A program made the position numbers and the translations under genes. Below are positions 46,385 through 50,581 of a stretch of 50,581 nucleotides of DNA, one piece after another (the first letter of the stretch is position 1; each line of letters opens with the position of its first letter). The DNA is taken from positions 1 to 50,581 of the forward strand of contig JAIUNR010000012.1 in assembly GCA_020161575.1 (NCBI GenBank), written 5' to 3'. The notes under the pieces are model-generated. The model was given only the letters and a program-made list of their open reading frames with translations. It was not told the origin of the DNA and searched no databases. This DNA comes from Pseudomonadota bacterium (GTDB taxonomy: Bacteria; Pseudomonadota; Alphaproteobacteria; Rhizobiales; Beijerinckiaceae).

Positions 46385-46562
46385 TGCTGGCAGGTCTCCC
46401 GGCTCGCGGATTCAGGGCTTTCGCCCAGCGAGGCCCCGCCTTCCCGGCTTGTGCCAGTGGCTTGAGGTCTCTTTCCGGTCACGGTCGCGGGGGCGGCTGC
46501 ATTCGGGTTTCCCCTCTGCATTCCCTCTTCGCCTGTCGTTGCGCTTGCGCGGACAGGAACCA
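46385..46562 (-). promoter_or_regulatory. Cobalamin riboswitch upstream of cobW-cobN
   Basis: On the minus strand the RNA begins with GGTTCCTGTCC (about 46562), runs through GAAGAGGGAATGCAGAGGGG and CAGCCGCCCCCGCGACCGTG, then CCACTGGCACAAG at the B12 box (46460-46448), and ends GAGCCGGGAGACCTGCC (46405-46389). Block order and content fit the cobalamin riboswitch family. A 193-base leader separates it from the cobW ATG, longer than usual. It should control cobW through cobA. Confidence 0.94.
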
Positions 46563-46604
46563 GCGAGGGATTTCTTGGGCCTGTCTCCCGGCCTTGTCAA
46601 CCGA

Positions 46605-47228
46605 CTAGCGGATTTCCCATTCGGTGGCGGCATTCTCCTGCCAGCCCGCGCGATGGAGCAGGGGCGTATCGTCATGCTGTTCGGGCCAGCCGAGACAGAG
46701 CAGGGCGGAAAAGCGCCATTCCGCGCCGAGCATGAAAAGCGCCTCGACCTTCGCGGGTTCGAGGATTGAAACCATGCCGAGGCCGAGATTTTCGGCACGT
46801 GCGGCGAGCCATAGCGTATGGATCGCCATCGCGGTGGATTGCGTGAGGGTCTCCGGCATTCGCCTGCGGCCGAGCCCGTGGCCGGAAGCTGGATCGATGG
46901 CGGTAAAGATCGCGAGGATTTCCGGTGCGCGATCAAGCCCAGCGAGCTTCAGCCGCCGGTACTCCGCCTGCCGGGCGGTATCGTATTCCTCTGCCGCCGC
47001 TTCATTGCAGGCAAGGAAGATCCGGCGGATCTGTTCGCGCAACCCGTCATTCCTCACGCGGAGGACACGCCATGGGCGGGCATTGCCGACGGAAGGCGCG
47101 AGCGCCATCGCCCGGCGCAGCCTTTCGAGCATGTCCTCCGGTACCGGATCAGGCCGGAAATGCCGGACATCGCGTCTCCATCGGAATATTGCGTCGAGGC
47201 GCTCACGATCCTCGGTTAAAAATTCCAT
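46605..47228 (-). CDS. bluB: 5,6-dimethylbenzimidazole synthase
   Basis: A 207-residue nitroreductase-fold enzyme that cuts reduced FMN with oxygen to make 5,6-dimethylbenzimidazole, the lower ligand of B12. FRWRRDVRHFRPDPVPE, LAPSVGNARPWRVLRV, RLKLAGLDRAPEILAIF and GMVSILEPAKVEALFML are BluB signatures. The ATG at 47228 lies 2 bases after the cobC stop; the upstream open frame is a cobC shadow. It lies upstream of the riboswitch and so outside that control. Confidence 0.95.
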   Translation of the reverse strand: MEFLTEDRERLDAIFRWRRDVRHFRPDPVPEDMLERLRRAMALAPSVGNARPWRVLRVRNDGLREQIRRIFLACNEAAAEEYDTARQAEYRRLKLAGLDRAPEILAIFTAIDPASGHGLGRRRMPETLTQSTAMAIHTLWLAARAENLGLGMVSILEPAKVEALFMLGAEWRFSALLCLGWPEQHDDTPLLHRAGWQENAATEWEIR

Positions 47229-47230
47229 TC

Positions 47231-48208
47231 TCAGCGCTCCAGGGCGGCGGCGAGACGGCGCCATTCGCTTGTCGGCCCAGGAAGGCCGAGACGCAGCCAT
47301 GTGCGCGAATAGGGGAAGATGCGCGACCAGATCGCCGCTTGGGCCAGCCTTTCCTGTGCGGCTGTCGCATCGGGTGTCTCGTAGAGGCGGAAGAGGGCGC
47401 TTCCGCCAACAAGGCGCCAGCCGGCCTTTTGCGCGAGGTGATCGAGCTTGAGCGCATCGGCATGAAGCCGGGCGGCTGTCGCCTCCCGCCAGGCATCATC
47501 CGCCAGCGCGCGGCAGCCGATTTCGATGGCCGGGCCCGAGACCGGCCAGGGGCCGGCGAGCGCGGCGAGCTGCGCGATATCCTTCGCATGGCCCAGCGCG
47601 AAGCCGAGCCTCACCCCTGCAAGCCCGTAGAACTTGCCGAAGGAGCGCAGGACGATCACCCCTTCCTCGCCGGCCCGCGGCGCGAGCGAGAGGGCCGGGG
47701 TCGCATCCATGAAGCTTTCATCGACGACGAGCAGGCCGGTTTGTTTGGCCAGGTCCATGAGGAAGTCAGGGCTCTGGAGCCGGCCATCCGGGTTGTTGGG
47801 GTTGACGATGACGGCAAGATCGGCCCCTGCGAGCGCGGATGCTTCCGACACTTCCTCGACCTGCCAGCCATGCAGACGGAGGCTCGCGGCATGCTCATTG
47901 TAAGTCGGCGCGAGAATTCGCGCCTGTCCGGGCGGGCGCAGGCGCGGCAGGAGCTGGATCGCGGCCTGCGCGCCCGCGAGCGGCAGGAGGGATGCTTGCG
48001 TCCCGTAGGCACGGGCGGCGATCCGCGCGAGTCGGGCGATATCCGATTGCGGCGGCAATTGTTGCCAGATACCGGGTTCCAGCGGGCCTAGCGGATAGGG
48101 CAGACGGTTGATGCCGGTCGAAAGATCGATCCAGTCGCTGCCTCCGAAGCGGGCGATCGCCGCGTCGATGTTGCCGCCATGATCGCGGGGAAGATCGGTC
48201 GCGCTCAT
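47231..48208 (-). CDS. cobC: L-threonine-O-3-phosphate decarboxylase (CobC/CobD type)
   Basis: A 325-residue PLP enzyme of the aminotransferase class I/II fold that makes (R)-1-aminopropan-2-ol phosphate, the linker of the nucleotide loop. DHGGNIDAAIARFGGSDWID, LSTGINRLPYPLG, VIVNPNNPDG, VVDESFMD and the Lys in RSFGKFYGLAGVRLGFALG are characteristic. AAGGAG is 6 bases before the ATG at 48208, favouring it over 48223. It heads the bluB unit and is divergent from the MHS transporter, with about 175 bases of control region. Confidence 0.95.
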   Translation of the reverse strand: MSATDLPRDHGGNIDAAIARFGGSDWIDLSTGINRLPYPLGPLEPGIWQQLPPQSDIARLARIAARAYGTQASLLPLAGAQAAIQLLPRLRPPGQARILAPTYNEHAASLRLHGWQVEEVSEASALAGADLAVIVNPNNPDGRLQSPDFLMDLAKQTGLLVVDESFMDATPALSLAPRAGEEGVIVLRSFGKFYGLAGVRLGFALGHAKDIAQLAALAGPWPVSGPAIEIGCRALADDAWREATAARLHADALKLDHLAQKAGWRLVGGSALFRLYETPDATAAQERLAQAAIWSRIFPYSRTWLRLGLPGPTSEWRRLAAALER

Positions 48209-48384
48209 GCCGTGCTCCTTCACGCTGGCGCGTCATGGGCCAAGGGCGTGCATTTGTCGAGGGGCCGTGGAACTCCGCCGCCGGGTCTTCGACCAATGGA
48301 GGGCTATTCGTTGCGGGCGGGAACCGTCATCCTGTGATGCTAGGGCATTTCGAGCGATGCCTAAAATAATCAAGGAGGAAGCTC

Positions 48385-50217
48385 ATGGCAGATATGGCAG
48401 CCGGGGGGGCGCGGTCGACGCCGCGACCGATGACCAAGGAAGAGAAGAAAGTCATTCTGGCTTCTTCCCTTGGTACGATTTTCGAATGGTATGATTTCTA
48501 TCTTTACGGCTCGCTGGCCGTGATGATCGGGGCGCACTTCTTCTCTGCCTTCGATCAATCGACCCGCGCGGTGTTCGCGCTGCTCGCCTTCGCCGCGGGC
48601 TTTCTGGTGCGGCCTTTCGGCGCGCTGTTCTTCGGGCGTCTGGGCGACCTGATCGGTCGCAAGCAGACCTTTCTCGTTACCATTCTGATCATGGGCGTCT
48701 CCACTTTCGCGGTGGGCCTGCTGCCTTCCTACAACACGATCGGCTGGGTTGCTCCCGTCATCCTCATCATCCTGCGCATGCTGCAAGGCCTCGCGCTGGG
48801 CGGTGAATATGGCGGCGCGGCGGTCTATGTCGCCGAACACGCGCCCGTCGGGCGTCGCGGCCTCTACACCTCGTGGATCCAGACCACGGCCACGCTCGGC
48901 CTGCTGCTCTCGCTCGTCGTGATTCTCGGCCTCAGGCTGTGGCTCGGGGAGAAGGATTTCGCGGAATATGGCTGGCGCATTCCCTTCCTGGGGTCGATCT
49001 TCCTGCTCGCGATCTCGGTCTGGATCCGCATGCAGATGCAGGAATCCCCGGCCTTCCAGAAGATGAAGGAAGAGGGAACCCAGTCGAAGGCTCCGCTCGG
49101 CGAAGCGTTCGGCGCTTTCCCGAAGGCCCTTCAGGGCTTCATCGGCATTGCGCTCGCCGTGGCTGTCGGCGCGGGGTTCCTCGGCCAGCCGCTGATTTCG
49201 CTGGTCGCGGTCGGTGCCGTCATCCTGTCGATCGCGGCGAACATGTTCCGCAACAAGAACGGGCGCCTCGTGATCATCGCGCTGCTCGGGCTCGTCGCCG
49301 GGCAGGCGGTCGTCTGGTATACGGGCCAGTTCTACGCGCTGTTCTTCATCCAGAGCATCCTCAAGGTCGATCTGTTCACGGCGAACGTGCTTGTGGCCTG
49401 GTCGCTCATCATCGGCACCGGCGGCTTCATCTTCTTCGGATCGCTGTCGGACCGCATCGGCCGCAAGCCGGTTATTCTCGCCGGTTGCCTTATCGCCGCG
49501 GCGACGTATTTCCCGCTCTTCCAGGCTCTGACGAGCGTGGCTAATCCGGGGCTCGACAAGGCGATCAATACCGTCAAGGTCGAGGTTTCGGCGGATCCGG
49601 CAACCTGCGGCAACGTGATCGATCCGGTTGGTATCCGTGTCTTCACCGCGCCGTGCGATGTCGCCCGCGTTGCGCTCGCCCGCGCCGCGATCAAGTACGA
49701 CTTCAAGCCGGCGGCGACGGGCAGCACGCCCAAAGTGTCGTTCGGTGGCAAGGACGTGTCGATCGCGCCGGCGATACCGGCCAACATCACCGCCTTCACG
49801 GCGGCGTCGATCGAGGCGGGCTATCCGAAGGCGGGTGATCCCTCCATCGTGAAGCTGGATTCGAGCAAGTTCATCGGCGGCGTCGTGCCGGCGACGAAGC
49901 AGGCCTGGACGATCGTCGGGATCCTGACGATCCTGGTGCTCTATGTCACGGCGGTCTATGGGCCGATCGCGGCGGCGCTGGTCGAGTTCTTCCCGACCCG
50001 CATCCGCTATACCGCGATGAGCCTGCCCTACCATATCGGCAATGGCTGGTTCGGCGGCTTCCTGCCTCCGACCTCCTTCGCGATGGTGGCCGCGACGGGC
50101 GATATCTACTACGGCCTGTGGTATCCGGTCGTGGTGGCGCTCGGCACCTTCGTCATCGGCCTTATCTTCGTGCCGGAAACCAAGGACCGCGATATCTACA
50201 CGGTCGAGACGCGCTAA
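48385..50217 (+). CDS. MHS-family (ProP/ShiA-like) MFS transporter with insertions
   Basis: A 610-residue inner-membrane symporter. LGTIFEWYDFYLYGSLAVMI, FGRLGDLIGRKQTFLVTILI, GLALGGEYGGAAVYVAEHAP and the second-half GSLSDRIGRKPVILAG are MHS signatures. Two stretches exceed the usual roughly 430-550 residues. One is a hydrophobic insert after helix 6 (PKALQGFIGIALAVAVGAGF to ANMFRNKNG). The other is a roughly 120-residue polar segment before the last helices (DPATCGNV ... TAPCDVARV), probably periplasmic and possibly disulfide-bonded. Substrates of the family include proline, shikimate, citrate and ketoglutarate; this one is unknown. AAGGAGG is 6 bases before the ATG. Confidence 0.92.
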   Translation: MADMAAGGARSTPRPMTKEEKKVILASSLGTIFEWYDFYLYGSLAVMIGAHFFSAFDQSTRAVFALLAFAAGFLVRPFGALFFGRLGDLIGRKQTFLVTILIMGVSTFAVGLLPSYNTIGWVAPVILIILRMLQGLALGGEYGGAAVYVAEHAPVGRRGLYTSWIQTTATLGLLLSLVVILGLRLWLGEKDFAEYGWRIPFLGSIFLLAISVWIRMQMQESPAFQKMKEEGTQSKAPLGEAFGAFPKALQGFIGIALAVAVGAGFLGQPLISLVAVGAVILSIAANMFRNKNGRLVIIALLGLVAGQAVVWYTGQFYALFFIQSILKVDLFTANVLVAWSLIIGTGGFIFFGSLSDRIGRKPVILAGCLIAAATYFPLFQALTSVANPGLDKAINTVKVEVSADPATCGNVIDPVGIRVFTAPCDVARVALARAAIKYDFKPAATGSTPKVSFGGKDVSIAPAIPANITAFTAASIEAGYPKAGDPSIVKLDSSKFIGGVVPATKQAWTIVGILTILVLYVTAVYGPIAAALVEFFPTRIRYTAMSLPYHIGNGWFGGFLPPTSFAMVAATGDIYYGLWYPVVVALGTFVIGLIFVPETKDRDIYTVETR

Positions 50218-50238
50218 GCGCCGGCTTATGCAAACCGA

Positions 50239-50266
50239 GACCCCGCCGCGAGGCGGGGTCTTTTTT
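50239..50266 (+). terminator. Strong rho-independent terminator after the MHS transporter
   Basis: GACCCCGCC (50239-50247), tetraloop GCGA, GGCGGGGTC (50252-50260), then six T. It begins 21 bases after the stop codon and separates the transporter from tuf. Confidence 0.95.
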
Positions 50267-50353
50267 GTTTGTGTGCTCCTTTCGGATAGGAAGGGCTATT
50301 GCCTTCAATCTTCGCTTGAAATCGCCGGAAAACCCGCCTAAACGGCGCGGTGT

Positions 50354-50388
50354 TTCGCCGGGGATCCTTGAGGATCGCCTCCGGCGAA
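50354..50388 (+). promoter_or_regulatory. Hairpin and short direct repeats in the tuf leader
   Basis: TTCGCCGG (50354-50361) pairs with CCGGCGAA (50381-50388), and inside GATCC pairs with GGATC around TTGA. No T-run follows, so it is not a plain terminator. After it, CTGCAAGTCA occurs twice (50399-50408 and 50417-50426), 18 bases apart, just before the tuf ribosome site. It may act on tuf mRNA or as a DNA site. Confidence 0.45.
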
Positions 50389-50445
50389 GGCTCCAACGCT
50401 GCAAGTCAGTTCGACACTGCAAGTCAAGTCAGGGAAACCGCGCAT

Positions 50446-50581
50446 ATGGCCAAGGAAAAGTTTTCGCGGACGAAGCCGCATTGCAACATCGGGACGATTG
50501 GTCACGTTGACCACGGCAAGACGTCGTTGACGGCTGCGATCACGAAGGTTCTCGCGGAATCGGGCGGCGCGACGTTCACGG
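50446..50581 (+). CDS. tuf: Elongation factor Tu, 5' end only
   Basis: The first 45 codons read [20 protein letters not shown], then [18 protein letters not shown], which is the EF-Tu N-terminus with the P-loop [10 protein letters not shown]-Tu carries aminoacyl-tRNA to the ribosome with GTP. AGGGA precedes the ATG. The gene runs off the right edge and no stop is in view. Its leader has no tRNA or ribosomal-protein gene, so it looks like a stand-alone tuf copy or the start of a new unit. Confidence 0.95.
   Translation, partial: MAKEKFSRTKPHCNIGTIGHVDHGKTSLTAAITKVLAESGGATFT

Noticed and set aside
48370-50034. 554-codon minus-strand frame opposite the MHS transporter
   Set aside because: Antisense of a clear membrane transporter; composition is that of a shadow frame.

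Overview
The window is GC-rich, tightly packed DNA from an alphaproteobacterium, most likely a member of the Hyphomicrobiales (Rhizobiales). This rests on gene content and order: rluD-like, rpoH, purA, serA and serC lie close together, the B12 genes are of the aerobic cob type, an alphaproteobacterial-style serC leader is present, and GcvA-type LysR and MHS transporters occur. No taxonomic search was possible.

Region 1 (1 to about 8319) is the integrase-proximal end of a prophage or phage-derived element. On the minus strand it has an S24-type repressor followed by a small secreted VasI-like protein, then a second unit with a coiled-coil protein and a DUF7666 protein whose tail is a nonapeptide repeat. 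On the plus strand it has a Cro-like gene, a CII-like gene, RusA, an AAA ATPase, a DUF669 protein, a Cas4-like exonuclease, small proteins, an excisionase-like protein and a tyrosine integrase. The integrase ends 28 bases from the 3' end of an intact tRNA-Glu(CTC), the probable attachment site. The element continues beyond the left edge. The same operator half-site recurs at both early promoters.

Region 2 (8.3 to 23.7 kb) is core chromosome: RluA-family pseudouridine synthase, RpoH, a PNPOx-like protein, a membrane protein, PurA, a MuiA-like protein, a class I amidotransferase, an EamA exporter, the serC-serA operon with a hairpin leader, an unrecognised membrane protein in a lower-GC patch, and a YgiQ radical SAM protein.

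Region 3 (23.8 to 31.7 kb) is a divergent LysR regulator plus a complete peptide-type ABC importer (binding protein, ATPase, two permeases, ATPase). It is followed by a GGCT-fold protein lacking the expected catalytic Glu and a convergent proline-iminopeptidase-like hydrolase. The binding protein looks circularly permuted: the lobe that normally ends the family comes first, directly after the signal peptide.

Region 4 (31.7 to 48.2 kb) is the oxygen-dependent corrin-ring pathway. Read along the minus strand it runs cobC-bluB, cobalamin riboswitch, cobW-cobN-cobG-cobH-cobI-cobJ, cobL-cobE-cobM-cobB-cobA, a second riboswitch, then a solitary cbiM and cobF. cobK alone lies on the plus strand and shares its start tetranucleotide with cobL. 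Together these genes cover uroporphyrinogen III to cobalt-inserted a,c-diamide, plus lower-ligand (BluB) and linker (CobC) synthesis. cobO, cobP, cobQ, cobD, cobS/T, cobU and cobV are not in the window.

Region 5 (48.3 kb to the end) has an MHS-family transporter with unusual insertions, a strong terminator and the first codons of tuf (EF-Tu).
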